Shown here: positions 14,430 to 22,897 of the stretch, piece by piece
How positions within the stretch are numbered: the stretch's first letter is position 1
Layout: each line of letters starts with the position of its first letter
From: Candidatus Zipacnadia bacterium
GTDB taxonomy: Bacteria > Armatimonadota > Zipacnadia > Zipacnadales > UBA5352
Direction: 5' to 3'
NCBI GenBank assembly: GCA_029820945.1
Contig: JALGUJ010000027.1
Span: forward strand, 1 to 56,537
DNA length: 56,537 nucleotides
Notes under the pieces: model-generated
What the model was told of the DNA's origin: nothing
Database searches by the model: none
The model's input: the letters and a program-made list of their open reading frames with translations, nothing else
Made by a program: the position numbers and the translations under genes

Positions 14430-16835
14430 ATGAAGCCGGGCAGGTCGTGGGTGTGGTCGGACCAGGAACACCCGAACGCCTACTGCTATCTTCGGCGCCG
14501 CTTCGAGACAGGCGACGCCGTCATGCAGGCGGAGCTACGCATCACCGCCGACACCAACTACATGGTCTGGCTGAACGGCCGCTACGTCGGCCAGGGCCCC
14601 GGGCCCTTCGTGGGCGAGGTGCGGCCGCTGGACCGCTACGGAGTCACCGAGCTGCTGCACGAGGGAGAGAATGCTGTCTGCATCCTCGGTAACTGGTGGG
14701 GCGTGACGAGCCACTCGCGACCCCGGGGTCGGGCCGGCGTGCTGGCCGAGCTGGCCTGGGAGACCGCTGGTGGCGAGCGCCACGCGGTGGGGACCGACGA
14801 CTCCTGGCGGGCGCTGCTGTCGGACGCCTGGGAGCGCGACGTGCCCCGCCGCAGCGGCGCCCTCGGCTGGACCGAGTACTACGACGCGCGCCGCGAGCCG
14901 GTCGGCTGGACCGCCCCGGGGTTCGATGACGCCGACTGGCCTTCCGCCACGCCGGTTGATGTCGGCGAGCGCGTGCTCTTCCCGCGGCTGACGGCCCTCC
15001 TGCGCGAGTGGGCCGTTGACCCCGTCGGTCTTACCGGTGCGTGGCTGGCCGAGCCCGAGGCGCCGGGCCCGGCGGACGAGACGGATCTGACCGAGTTCCT
15101 CGACACCGAGCCGCTTCAGCCCCTTGATGAGAGCCGCCGCTCCGCGCTCGCCGAGGCCCTCGTGGCGCCCGGACCGGTCACCATCGACTCGCTGCCGCGG
15201 GACCGCGGGCTGGCGCTGACGCTCGACATGGGCCGCGAGATCGTCGGCCACCTGGAGCTGGACGTGGAGGCCGGGGCGGGGACGCGCATCGATCTGGCGC
15301 CCGCGGAGCTGCTGCGCGGAGACCGTCCCTGGTGCCGCCGCAAGGGCTGCAGCTACGCCCAGCGTTACCTCACGCGCGAGGGTCGGCAGCGCTGGCGCAC
15401 CTACGCCTGGCACGGCCTGCGCTACCTGCACGTCGTCCTGCGCCAGGCGCCGGAGCCGCTGACCATCAACCGCCTCGGGGTCTGGCGGCGTGAGGCCGAC
15501 CTCGATTGGCGCGCGCGGTTCTCATGCAGCGACGAGCGTCTCCAGCGCATCTGGGACATCGGCAGGCACACGCTGCGCGTGGGCACCCAGGAGGTGCAGG
15601 TGGACTGCCCCACCCGCGAGCAGGCGGCCTACTGGGGAGACGCCGGCTGGATCGGCCTCTGGACTCTCTGGATGACCGGAGACGCCGGCCACCTCAAGCA
15701 CCTGCTGCTCTCGGCCGAGCCCTCCCAGTACGAAGACGGCCAGCTTCCCGCCTCGATCTTCTCCAGCCTTGGCCAGATACTCTTCGACTACTCGCTGGTC
15801 ATGCCCTGGGCGCTGTGGGAGTACTGGTGGCACACGGGCGACCTCTCTGTGCCGCGGCGCCTGTCTGACACCGTCGAGCGGATGCTGAACTGGTACCGCG
15901 ACCGCTGCGGCGAGTCCGGGCTGGTGGAGTTCGACGCCGTGGCCGCCCACGAGCGGCGCGAGGGGACGCTGTTCATCGACCACCCCGGACTGGGCTGGCA
16001 CAACTTCCCGCACCCCGGCCTGGACCGCCGGGGAACCAGCGCCGGCCTGAACCTGTTCTTGCTGCGCGCGCTGCAGTGTCGCGCGAAGGTCCTCGACGCC
16101 CAGGGTGAGACGGCGCGCGCGGCCGAGACGCAGGGCGAGGCCGCGCGACTCTTCGGGGCCATCGAGCGCACGTTCTTCGACGCCGGGCGCTGCGCCTACG
16201 CCGACGCCCTCGTGGACGGCGCCCTGTCGCCGCAGACCAGCCAGCAGGTGAACGCGCTGGCGGTGCTGACCGGCGTCTGCCCGCCTGAGCGGCGCCGGCG
16301 AGTCCTCGACCGCGTGCTCAGTGACGACCCGGAGCTCTGCCGCTGCAGCCCCTACTTCTGGCTGTATCAGATCGAGGCCATGGGCATGGCCGGCATGCAT
16401 GCCGAGATGCTCGAGGCCATCCGCACGCTGTGGGGCACGATGGCCGACGCCGGGGCGACGACCTGGTGGGAGACCTTCGCCGGGGACGAGCTGGACAGCC
16501 TCTGCCACCCGTGGTCTTCGGCCCCCAACCATGCGCTGCAGAGACACATGCTGGGCGTCCGCTGCGCCGCCCCGGGCTTCGCGCGGGTGGAGTTGCGGCC
16601 GCGGCCGGACCTGCTCGAGCGTGCGCGTGGGACCGTCTGCACGCCGCTGGGCCAAATCGCGGTCGGCTGGGAGCCGACTCCGGGGGGCGCGCGGCTGACC
16701 GCGGAGCTGCCGCGTGGTGCGTGCGGCACCGTCTTCGCGCCGAGCGGCTGGACCCTCGACGGAGAGCGGTCGCGGCAGATAGCGGAGGGCGCGGGTATGC
16801 GAGTGCTCGCCCGTCCGGTGTCTCCCGTCGTGTAG
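14430..16835 (+). CDS. Alpha-L-rhamnosidase-like glycoside hydrolase (GH78 type)
   Basis: ATG 14430 (MKPGRSWVWS) follows GGAGA at 14416, and the upstream open frame lacks homology. The product has 801 residues. It follows the bacterial rhamnosidase layout: an N-terminal beta-sandwich with ITADTNYMVWLNGRYVGQGP (about 35-55); further beta domains with LDMGREIVGHLELDV; an (alpha/alpha)6 catalytic barrel with VQVDCPTREQAAYWGDAGW (about 390), a DCPxRE/GD acid motif typical of GH78; then a C-terminal beta domain with FARVELRPRPD. There is no signal peptide, so it may be cytoplasmic and act on imported oligosaccharides. It is monocistronic. Substrate specificity within GH78-like clans is uncertain. 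Confidence 0.85.
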   Translation: MKPGRSWVWSDQEHPNAYCYLRRRFETGDAVMQAELRITADTNYMVWLNGRYVGQGPGPFVGEVRPLDRYGVTELLHEGENAVCILGNWWGVTSHSRPRGRAGVLAELAWETAGGERHAVGTDDSWRALLSDAWERDVPRRSGALGWTEYYDARREPVGWTAPGFDDADWPSATPVDVGERVLFPRLTALLREWAVDPVGLTGAWLAEPEAPGPADETDLTEFLDTEPLQPLDESRRSALAEALVAPGPVTIDSLPRDRGLALTLDMGREIVGHLELDVEAGAGTRIDLAPAELLRGDRPWCRRKGCSYAQRYLTREGRQRWRTYAWHGLRYLHVVLRQAPEPLTINRLGVWRREADLDWRARFSCSDERLQRIWDIGRHTLRVGTQEVQVDCPTREQAAYWGDAGWIGLWTLWMTGDAGHLKHLLLSAEPSQYEDGQLPASIFSSLGQILFDYSLVMPWALWEYWWHTGDLSVPRRLSDTVERMLNWYRDRCGESGLVEFDAVAAHERREGTLFIDHPGLGWHNFPHPGLDRRGTSAGLNLFLLRALQCRAKVLDAQGETARAAETQGEAARLFGAIERTFFDAGRCAYADALVDGALSPQTSQQVNALAVLTGVCPPERRRRVLDRVLSDDPELCRCSPYFWLYQIEAMGMAGMHAEMLEAIRTLWGTMADAGATTWWETFAGDELDSLCHPWSSAPNHALQRHMLGVRCAAPGFARVELRPRPDLLERARGTVCTPLGQIAVGWEPTPGGARLTAELPRGACGTVFAPSGWTLDGERSRQIAEGAGMRVLARPVSPVV

Positions 16836-16906
16836 GGCGCGGACCTGGGCGCGTGCATGGGCACTCGCAGACGCGTGCCGTTGTTGCACCGTGGGTCGGC
16901 GTGCGT

Positions 16907-16935
16907 TTGACACCCCGTGGGGGCGGTGGTAGAAT
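16907..16935 (+). promoter_or_regulatory. Consensus sigma-70 promoter for the Trm112-like gene
   Basis: TTGACA (16907-16912), a 17-base spacer and TAGAAT (16930-16935) match consensus at 11 of 12 positions. Transcription would start near 16942, about 33 bases before the ATG at 16975. Confidence 0.8.
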
Positions 16936-16974
16936 CCGCGCGTGCTCGCCCACCACGTACGGGGAGGCGCACCG

Positions 16975-17151
16975 ATGCTCGATCAACGCCTGCTGGACAT
17001 CCTGGTCTGCCCCGAGTGCAAGGGCGACATCCGGCTCGAGGGTGACTGGCTGATCTGCGAGAAGTGCCGCCTCAAGTACCCCGTGCGCGACGGCATCCCG
17101 ATCATGCTCGTCGATGAGGCGGAGAAGCTCGACGAGGACCAGGAGAGCTGA
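16975..17151 (+). CDS. Trm112/UPF0434-family small zinc protein
   Basis: The product has 58 residues. ATG 16975 has GGGGAGG just upstream. The protein begins MLDQRLLDILVCPECKGDI, with a second pair CEKC, forming a CxxC-x(n)-CxxC zinc ribbon, then LKYPVRDGIPIMLVDEA. That is the bacterial Trm112-like (UPF0434) pattern. Eukaryotic Trm112 is an activating partner of methyltransferases. Bacterial members lie near LPS or nucleotide genes and their role is not established. The acidic tail is typical. Confidence 0.9.
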   Translation: MLDQRLLDILVCPECKGDIRLEGDWLICEKCRLKYPVRDGIPIMLVDEAEKLDEDQES

Positions 17152-17317
17152 CAGTGCTCGGCCCGCCCGCCAAGCGCCTGGAGGTGCGGGCCGCCACGCG
17201 ACGAACCCCCACATGCCCGGACACGTAACGGCCGAACGCCGACTGCGCAGCGAGGCGTGAGACGCTCCGCACCCGCCCCGCGCCGGTGCCACGCGCGCCC
17301 GTGGCACCCACCCAACC

Positions 17318-18235
17318 ATGCAGGGGTCGCCTCCCGACGTCAGCGTCTGCATCGTCAGTTGGAACGTGGCTGACGACCTGCGTGCGTGCCTGGAGTCGAT
17401 ACGCGCCCAGCAGACGCCGCCGACGCTGGAGGTCATCGTGGCCGACAACGCCTCGACCGACGGGTCGGTGGCGATGGTGCGAGAGCACTTCCCCGAGGTA
17501 AGGCTCATCGAGAACGACGAGAACCTGGGCTTCGCCCGAGGGACCAACCAGACGCTGCGCGTCGCCGCGGGCCGGTCCCTGCTGATGCTCAACCCCGATA
17601 CGGTGCTGGCGCCCGATGGCCTAGCCACGCTGGTGGAGGTCGCCGAGTCCCATCCGGAAGCGGGGATCATCGCTCCCAGGCTCGTCTACCCCGACGGCTC
17701 GCTCCAGTACTCCTGCCGGCGCTTCCCAACCATCACAGCCGCGATCTTCCGCAACACGTTCCTGGGCCGGATCTTCCCGAAGGCTCGGTCGGCGGCGCGC
17801 TACATCATGGCCGACTGCGACCACGAGACGGAGCACCAGGTGGACTGGGCCTCCGGCGCCTGCCTGCTCATCCGCCGGGAGGCGTACGAGCAGGTCGGGG
17901 AGCTGGACGAGAGCTTCGTGTGGGGCTCGGAGGACGTGGACTACTGCCTGCGCATGCACCGGGCGGGCTGGACCGTGCTCTACTCGCCCGCAACCACGGT
18001 CGTGCACGCAGTGGGGCGCAGCACGGACCAGGCGGTCATCGCCACGATCGTGCGCTCGCACCGGGGCATGTACCGCCTCTACAGCAAGCACTTCGCGTCG
18101 AATGCGCCGGCAAGGGCCGTCGTGTGGGTGGGGGTGTGGCTGAGGGCGGGGCTGCTGATCGCGAGCTGGCGGGTACGCCATCTGGCGGTGCGCATCGCGC
18201 GGTTCTTCAGGTCGTTGAGGCGTGGTGGGCGATGA
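17318..18235 (+). CDS. GT2-family glycosyltransferase (rhamnosyltransferase-like)
   Basis: The product has 305 residues. The N-terminal GT-A domain has VSVCIVSWNVADDL, ADNASTDGS, NLGFARGTNQ and LLMLNPDTVL (the DXD-like site). Later WASGACLLIRREAYEQVGELDE and DVDYCLRMHRAGW are typical of WbbL-type rhamnosyltransferases. A hydrophobic stretch near the C-terminus may dip into the membrane. No good RBS precedes ATG 17318. Its stop overlaps the next gene (ATGA), so it is coupled to the O-antigen-ligase-like protein, pointing to surface polysaccharide assembly. Confidence 0.9.
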   Translation: MQGSPPDVSVCIVSWNVADDLRACLESIRAQQTPPTLEVIVADNASTDGSVAMVREHFPEVRLIENDENLGFARGTNQTLRVAAGRSLLMLNPDTVLAPDGLATLVEVAESHPEAGIIAPRLVYPDGSLQYSCRRFPTITAAIFRNTFLGRIFPKARSAARYIMADCDHETEHQVDWASGACLLIRREAYEQVGELDESFVWGSEDVDYCLRMHRAGWTVLYSPATTVVHAVGRSTDQAVIATIVRSHRGMYRLYSKHFASNAPARAVVWVGVWLRAGLLIASWRVRHLAVRIARFFRSLRRGGR

Positions 18236-20253
18236 GCGCCGTCGGCGAGTGGCTCCTGGACGCGGGGCGCATCGCGGCGTTGACGCTGCTTGTCGCGCTG
18301 CCCTGGTTCGCGGGCTACCTCTTCCCGGACCGCATCATGGCGGCCGGCGCGGCGGTGCTGGTCTGCTCGCTCCTTGCACTCATCGGCTGCGGCCTGGGCG
18401 CCCGGCGCCGCGGGCCGGGGCTGGCAGGTGCGTGGTGGCCGATCGCCGGCTTTCTTGGGTGGCTGCTGGCCGCGACGGCTACCAGCGTCTACCTGCATGC
18501 CAGCCTGGTGAGTCTGCTGAACATCGGCTCCTATGTCGCGATGCTGGCGCTCTTCGCGTCGCTCTTCGGGCTCGAGCGCTGGCGTCGCCGCGCCTGGATC
18601 GCCGTCGCCGGAGCGGGTGCGGTCGAGGGCATTGTCGGACTGCGCGAGTGGACGCAGACGGTCATCTACCAGGGCGACACAAGCTGGCGCACCTTCGGCA
18701 CCTTCTACAACCCCAACGTGCTGGCGGGATACCTGTTGGTCATCATCCCCGCGGCGGTGGTCGCCCTCACCTTCGCCGGACAGCAGGCGCGGGAGCGCGA
18801 GGAGCGTCCGCGCCTGGCACTGATCGCGGCCGGGTTCGTGCTGCTCATTCCCTCCGTCGCGTTGCTGCTGACGGGCTCGCGCGCGGGGCTGCTGGGAGCG
18901 CTGCTCGGGGGCGCCGTCTTCGTGGTCGCCGCCCCCACCAGGCTGCGGCTGAGGTGGGTGCTGGCCGCGGCGGTAGCCCTGGCGGCGTTGGCGCTGGTGG
19001 CGCCGCCTATCCGCGCCAGGATCGTCTCCGCGGCTACGCAGTCGCATTCCGCGGCTTTCCGCTGGTACACCTGGGTCGGAACCACGCAGATGGTGCGCGC
19101 TCGCCCCCTGCTGGGCTTCGGGCCGGGCACCTTCGAGCACGCCTATCCTCGCTACGCCCAGGCCGGCTTCACGCGCATGGCGCACCAGACGCCGCTGCAG
19201 ATCGCTGCCGAGGCGGGACTGCCGGCGCTGGTACTGCTCGTGGCCGCCGTCGGCGCCTTGGTGCGCCCGATGATCCTGGGGTTGCGCGAGGGTGGCGCGA
19301 GGGCCATTGAGGTCGCGGCGGGGCTGGCGGCCATGGCTGCGGTCGGACTGCACAACATGGCGGACTACACCTGGTTCGTCCCGGCGGTGGGGCTGACGCT
19401 CTCCGCGGTCGCGGGGCTCTCCCTCGCCGCCGCGCGTGAGGTGCCGGAGACCGAGCGGGACGCGGGCGGGCGCGCCTGGACCTGCTGGGCGGGCGCGGCC
19501 CTGGCCCTCGTCATGCTCATCGGCTGTCTGCCGGGCCTGCGCGCCCAGATGCTCGCTGAGCGCGGCCGCGCGGAGATGGCGCGGCAGCGCTACCGGATGG
19601 CGGCTGGATGGCTCCGTCAGGCCGCCGAGGCCGACCCGCTGGACGCGGATATACTGCAGGACCTTGGCCAGGCCACCGCGGCCTGGGGTCCGGGGGGGCT
19701 GGCCCGCGCGGTGGAGGTGCGCCTGCGCGCGGCCGAGCTGAACCCGCTGGACGCGGGCAACTACCTGGCGCTTTCGCAGCTCTACCGCGAGCTCGACCGG
19801 CAGGAGTCCGCACTGGCGGCGGCGCGCAGGGCGATCGAGGTGCACCCGAATTGCCCCCGGGCCCACGTGGTGCTCGCGCAGGTTCAGGAGGAGGCGGGGA
19901 TGGATGAGGAGGCGCTGGAGACCTGGCGGGCGCTCGAGCGCGTGCACGAGTCGCCGGTCGGGCGCTACCAGGCGGTCACCGAGGTCACCGACTTCTCCTA
20001 CGCCTATGCGTGGCTGGCGCTGGGCCGCGCGGCCGAGGAGGATGGTGAGGTGGAGCGCGCCAAGCGCTACTTCACGCGCGCGGCGCGACTGGCGGGCGAG
20101 TTCGCGCGGATCCAGCGCAAGCGGGAGGAACTGCTGAGGGCGCTGGGCAACTGGGACGAGGCGGAGGTGCAGGAGGCCGAACGACTCGGCGCGGAGGCGC
20201 AGCGCCGCCTCAAGCGCATCCAGCAGACACCAGAGGAGCGAGGCGAGTCATGA
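18232..20253 (+). CDS. O-antigen ligase/polymerase-like membrane protein with TPR tail
   Basis: The product has 673 residues. ATG 18232 overlaps the upstream stop. Residues 1-420 hold about ten to twelve membrane helices. The conserved polymerase/ligase loop includes TFGTFYNPNVLAGYL, LLTGSRAGLLG, LLGFGPGTFEHAYPRYAQ and LHNMADYTWFVP, diagnostic of the Wzy_C/WaaL superfamily. From about 440 it has TPR-like helices (AAGWLRQAAEADPLDADIL, AELNPLDAGNYLAL, AIEVHPNCPRAHVVL). Such TPR fusions are common among bacterial ligase-like proteins. It probably acts with the preceding glycosyltransferase in polysaccharide or glycoprotein glycan export. It overlaps aroQ by four bases. Confidence 0.9.
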   Translation: MSAVGEWLLDAGRIAALTLLVALPWFAGYLFPDRIMAAGAAVLVCSLLALIGCGLGARRRGPGLAGAWWPIAGFLGWLLAATATSVYLHASLVSLLNIGSYVAMLALFASLFGLERWRRRAWIAVAGAGAVEGIVGLREWTQTVIYQGDTSWRTFGTFYNPNVLAGYLLVIIPAAVVALTFAGQQAREREERPRLALIAAGFVLLIPSVALLLTGSRAGLLGALLGGAVFVVAAPTRLRLRWVLAAAVALAALALVAPPIRARIVSAATQSHSAAFRWYTWVGTTQMVRARPLLGFGPGTFEHAYPRYAQAGFTRMAHQTPLQIAAEAGLPALVLLVAAVGALVRPMILGLREGGARAIEVAAGLAAMAAVGLHNMADYTWFVPAVGLTLSAVAGLSLAAAREVPETERDAGGRAWTCWAGAALALVMLIGCLPGLRAQMLAERGRAEMARQRYRMAAGWLRQAAEADPLDADILQDLGQATAAWGPGGLARAVEVRLRAAELNPLDAGNYLALSQLYRELDRQESALAAARRAIEVHPNCPRAHVVLAQVQEEAGMDEEALETWRALERVHESPVGRYQAVTEVTDFSYAYAWLALGRAAEEDGEVERAKRYFTRAARLAGEFARIQRKREELLRALGNWDEAEVQEAERLGAEAQRRLKRIQQTPEERGES

Positions 20254-20690
20254 TCGTCGCAGTCATACACGGGCCCAACCTGAACCTGCTCGGGGTCAGG
20301 GAGCCGGAGGTCTACGGCCGGGTCACGCTGGAGGAGATCGACCGGCGCATCGCGGAGGTCGCTGAAGAGCTTGGAATCGAGGTCACCACCTGCCAGCACA
20401 ACGGTGAGGGCGCGATCATCGACGCCGTTCAGCGCGCGGGCTGCGAGGCCGACGGCATCGTCATCAACCCGGCGGGCTACACCCACACCTCGGTGGCCAT
20501 CCACGACGCCCTGAAGGCGGTCCGCATCCCGGTGATCGAGGTGCACCTGAGCAACATCCTCGCGCGCGAGGACTGGCGCCGGCGCTCGATGACCGCCCTC
20601 GCCTGCGAGGGGGTCATCGGTGGGCTGGGAGCCGAGAGCTACCTGCTGGCCATTCGCGGCATCGTGGCGCTGGTGGAGGCGGCCGAATGA
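20250..20690 (+). CDS. aroQ: Type II 3-dehydroquinate dehydratase
   Basis: The product has 146 residues, the usual length. It converts 3-dehydroquinate to 3-dehydroshikimate in the shikimate pathway, as a cytoplasmic dodecamer in known members. Key motifs are HGPNLNLLGVREPEVYG (with the catalytic Tyr), CQHNGEGAIIDA, INPAGYTHTSVAIHDAL and EVHLSNILARE. ATG overlaps the upstream stop (ATGA), and its own stop overlaps the next start. It is the first gene of the Gram-positive-like aroQ-pepP-efp-accB series. Confidence 0.97.
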   Translation: MIVAVIHGPNLNLLGVREPEVYGRVTLEEIDRRIAEVAEELGIEVTTCQHNGEGAIIDAVQRAGCEADGIVINPAGYTHTSVAIHDALKAVRIPVIEVHLSNILAREDWRRRSMTALACEGVIGGLGAESYLLAIRGIVALVEAAE

Positions 20691-21739
20691 GCGATCAGCG
20701 GATGGCGGCGGTGCGGGACTGGATGGCCGACGAGGACCTCGACGCCCTGCTGGTGTCCTCCCGGCCGAACGTGCGCTACCTTACGGGCTTCACGGGCGAG
20801 GGCCTGCTGGTGCTGGACGAGGGGGCGCTGATCTGCACCGACAGGCGCTACACCGTCCAGGCCGGCGAAGAGGCGCCCGGCATCGAGTGTGGGACCGGCA
20901 AGAGCCACCTCGAGTGCGCGACCGGGCGGCTGCGCAAGGGCGGCCACGCGCGCGTGGGATTCGAGGCCCCTCATCTGACCTGCGAGAGTCACGCAACGCT
21001 GGCGGAGGGGCTCGAGGGCGTCGAGCTGGTGCCCTGCGGGGACCAGATCAAACGGCTGCGGGCGGTGAAGGATGAAGAGGAGCTGAGCCTGGTGCAGCGG
21101 GCCGCCGGAATCGCGGACGCGGCCTTCGTGCAGTGGCGCGAGTGGCTCGAGCCGGGCGTGACGGAGCGTGAGGCGGCGCTGGAGCTGGAGCGCCTGATGG
21201 TGGTGGGCGGGGCGGAGAGGGCGTCATTCGAGGTCATCGTAGCCGGGGGACCCAACGGCGCCAAGCCGCACGCGCGCCCGGGATCGAGGGAGATCGTACG
21301 GGATGAGCTGGTGGTGGTGGACTGGGGAGCGGTCTTCGAGGGCTACTGCTCCGACTGCACCCGCACCGTGGTGGTCGGGGAGCTCGATGAGAAGCAGCGG
21401 GAGGTCTGGGAGGCGGTGCGCGAGGCGCAGTTAGCGGGCATTGAGGCGCTGCGGCCGGGGCTTGAGGGCCGGGAGGTGGACGCCGTGGCGCGCGAGCTGC
21501 TGCGCGAGCGTGGCTACGGGGAGGAGTTCGGCCACGGGGTCGGTCATGGCGTCGGGCTGGAGGTGCACGAGCTGCCGGGCCTGGGCTCGAGCAGCGAGGA
21601 CGAGCTGCGGCCGGGAAACGTGGTGACCGTGGAGCCGGGGGTCTACATCGAGGGCTGGGGAGGGGTGCGGCTGGAGGAGCTGATGGCGGTCACCGAGGAC
21701 GGCGGCCGCCGGCTGACCAGGGCGCCCTACGACCTTTGA
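20687..21739 (+). CDS. pepP: Xaa-Pro aminopeptidase-like M24B metallopeptidase
   Basis: The product has 350 residues. The N-terminal creatinase-like domain (RPNVRYLTGFTGEG) is followed by the pita-bread catalytic domain. The metal ligands are visible in order: Asp in VVVDWGAVFEG, Asp in YCSDCTRTV, His in GHGVGHGVGL, Glu in VTVEPGVYI and Glu in GVRLEELMAV. It would remove N-terminal residues before proline in the cytoplasm. Its position between aroQ and efp is the same as in Bacillus-type genomes. The symbol follows that convention; prolidase activity is the alternative. Confidence 0.92.
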   Translation: MSDQRMAAVRDWMADEDLDALLVSSRPNVRYLTGFTGEGLLVLDEGALICTDRRYTVQAGEEAPGIECGTGKSHLECATGRLRKGGHARVGFEAPHLTCESHATLAEGLEGVELVPCGDQIKRLRAVKDEEELSLVQRAAGIADAAFVQWREWLEPGVTEREAALELERLMVVGGAERASFEVIVAGGPNGAKPHARPGSREIVRDELVVVDWGAVFEGYCSDCTRTVVVGELDEKQREVWEAVREAQLAGIEALRPGLEGREVDAVARELLRERGYGEEFGHGVGHGVGLEVHELPGLGSSSEDELRPGNVVTVEPGVYIEGWGGVRLEELMAVTEDGGRRLTRAPYDL

Positions 21740-21764
21740 CTCTTGGGCGCCCATTTAGTATTGT
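21736..21764 (+). promoter_or_regulatory. Sigma-70-type promoter for efp and the downstream genes
   Basis: TTGACT (21736-21741, overlapping the pepP stop codon), a 17-base spacer and TATTGT (21759-21764). A short CCCCGC/GCGGGG hairpin lies in the roughly 70-base leader before efp. This promoter could drive the efp-accB-accC block independently of the genes upstream. Confidence 0.7.
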
Positions 21765-21841
21765 GTCATGCGCCCCCGCATAGCGGGGAGAGCGGCAAAT
21801 CGAGGGGGCCAAGGTGCCGTTGGCGAAGGAGGTAACGCAGC

Positions 21842-22405
21842 GTGGTCACCCCCAACGACTTCAAGCCGGGACTGACCATAGAGCTGGACGGTCGGGTGCT
21901 GCAGGTCGTGGAGGCCGACCACCACAAGCAGGGGCGGGGCGACGCGGTCGTGCGCACCAAGTTGCGCGACATCGAGACCGGCGACGTCTTCAACAAGACC
22001 TTCCGCTCCAGCGAGAGCATTGAGACGGCTCACGTCGAGCGGCGCGAGTTCCAGTTCCTCTACGGCACGGGCGACAGCTACGTCTTCATGGACATGGAGG
22101 ATTACGAGCAGCGGGAGTTGACCCGCGAGACGCTCGGCCGCAACGTCAAGTGGCTCAAGGAGGGCGAGACAGTCCGCTTCGCCCTCTACAAGGGCAAGGT
22201 CGTGGACCTGGAGGTCCCCAGGACCGTCGATCGGCGCATCGTGCAGACCGACCCCGGACTGCGTGGGGATACTGCCCAGGGCGGCAGCAAGCCTGCCACC
22301 ATCGAGGGGGGTGCGATCGTGCAGGTGCCGCTGTTCGTGCAGACCGGCGACGTCATCAGAGTCGATACCGAGTCGGGCGAGTACGTCGGCCGGGTTGACG
22401 GCTAG
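21842..22405 (+). CDS. efp: Translation elongation factor P
   Basis: The product has 187 residues. The start is GTG 21842 with AAGGAGGTAA at 21826-21835. All three EF-P domains are present, with the C-terminal signature TDPGLRGDTAQGGSKPATIEGGAIVQVPLFV. EF-P relieves ribosome stalling at polyproline. The domain I tip loop reads HHKQGRGDAVVR where E. coli has VKPGKGQAF. The modified Lys34 position is therefore Arg and the usual Pro is Gln. Arg-type EF-P proteins are rhamnosylated by EarP in some bacteria, but no earP is in this window. Confidence 0.97.
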   Translation: MVTPNDFKPGLTIELDGRVLQVVEADHHKQGRGDAVVRTKLRDIETGDVFNKTFRSSESIETAHVERREFQFLYGTGDSYVFMDMEDYEQRELTRETLGRNVKWLKEGETVRFALYKGKVVDLEVPRTVDRRIVQTDPGLRGDTAQGGSKPATIEGGAIVQVPLFVQTGDVIRVDTESGEYVGRVDG

Positions 22406-22421
22406 CCGAGAGGATCGGAGC

Positions 22422-22892
22422 ATGCGGATCGACAGAGACGCTGTCCTGCGCGTGATCGGCCTGCTGGGCGAGTTCGGCGTCGGCGAGATCGAGGTCAGGG
22501 AAGGCGACACGACGGTCCGCGTGCGGCGCTCGCGCGGTGCTGGGAGCGGGCCGCCCGCGGCCGGGCCCACCGAGGAGGCGCCGGCCGTGGGGGAAGAGAC
22601 GTTGGCGGCTCCGGCGCAGGAGCCGGTTGAAGCCCTGGCGGGGCGGATCGAGCATGTCACCGCCGGCCTGGTCGGGCTGTTCCACCACGGGCGCACTCCC
22701 GGCGACGAGCCGATCGTGCAGGTCGGCGATGAGGTGGCCGAGGGCCAGGTCATCGGCACCATCGAGGCCCTGCGCAAGCTCACCGACGTGGTTGCCACCG
22801 CTGCAGGGGTCATCGACGAGGTGCTGGTGGACGACGGCGCCCCCGTCCAGTACGGGGACGAGCTGTTCGCAATCCGCGTCGAGGAGGCGTAG
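22422..22892 (+). CDS. accB: Biotin carboxyl carrier protein of acetyl-CoA carboxylase, non-canonical biotinyl site
   Basis: The product has 156 residues. ATG 22422 lies 16 bases after efp with GGAG at 22417-22420. Layout is standard: an N-terminal helical part (VLRVIGLLGEFGVGEIEVREGD), a Pro/Ala/Glu linker, and a C-terminal biotinyl domain from about residue 75. The beta-turn that normally reads EAMK(L/M) reads EALRKLTDV. Gap-free alignment from GD to the following Gly puts Arg at the biotinylated Lys position and Lys one residue later. Either the +1 Lys is used or this domain is not biotinylated. It carries carboxybiotin between biotin carboxylase (accC, downstream) and carboxyltransferase. 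Confidence 0.85.
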   Translation: MRIDRDAVLRVIGLLGEFGVGEIEVREGDTTVRVRRSRGAGSGPPAAGPTEEAPAVGEETLAAPAQEPVEALAGRIEHVTAGLVGLFHHGRTPGDEPIVQVGDEVAEGQVIGTIEALRKLTDVVATAAGVIDEVLVDDGAPVQYGDELFAIRVEEA

Positions 22893-22897
22893 GCGAG

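Noticed and set aside
17386..18231. Upstream extension of the O-antigen-ligase-like frame
   Set aside because: It overlaps the GT2 gene in another frame. The ATGA overlap at 18232 gives the natural start.
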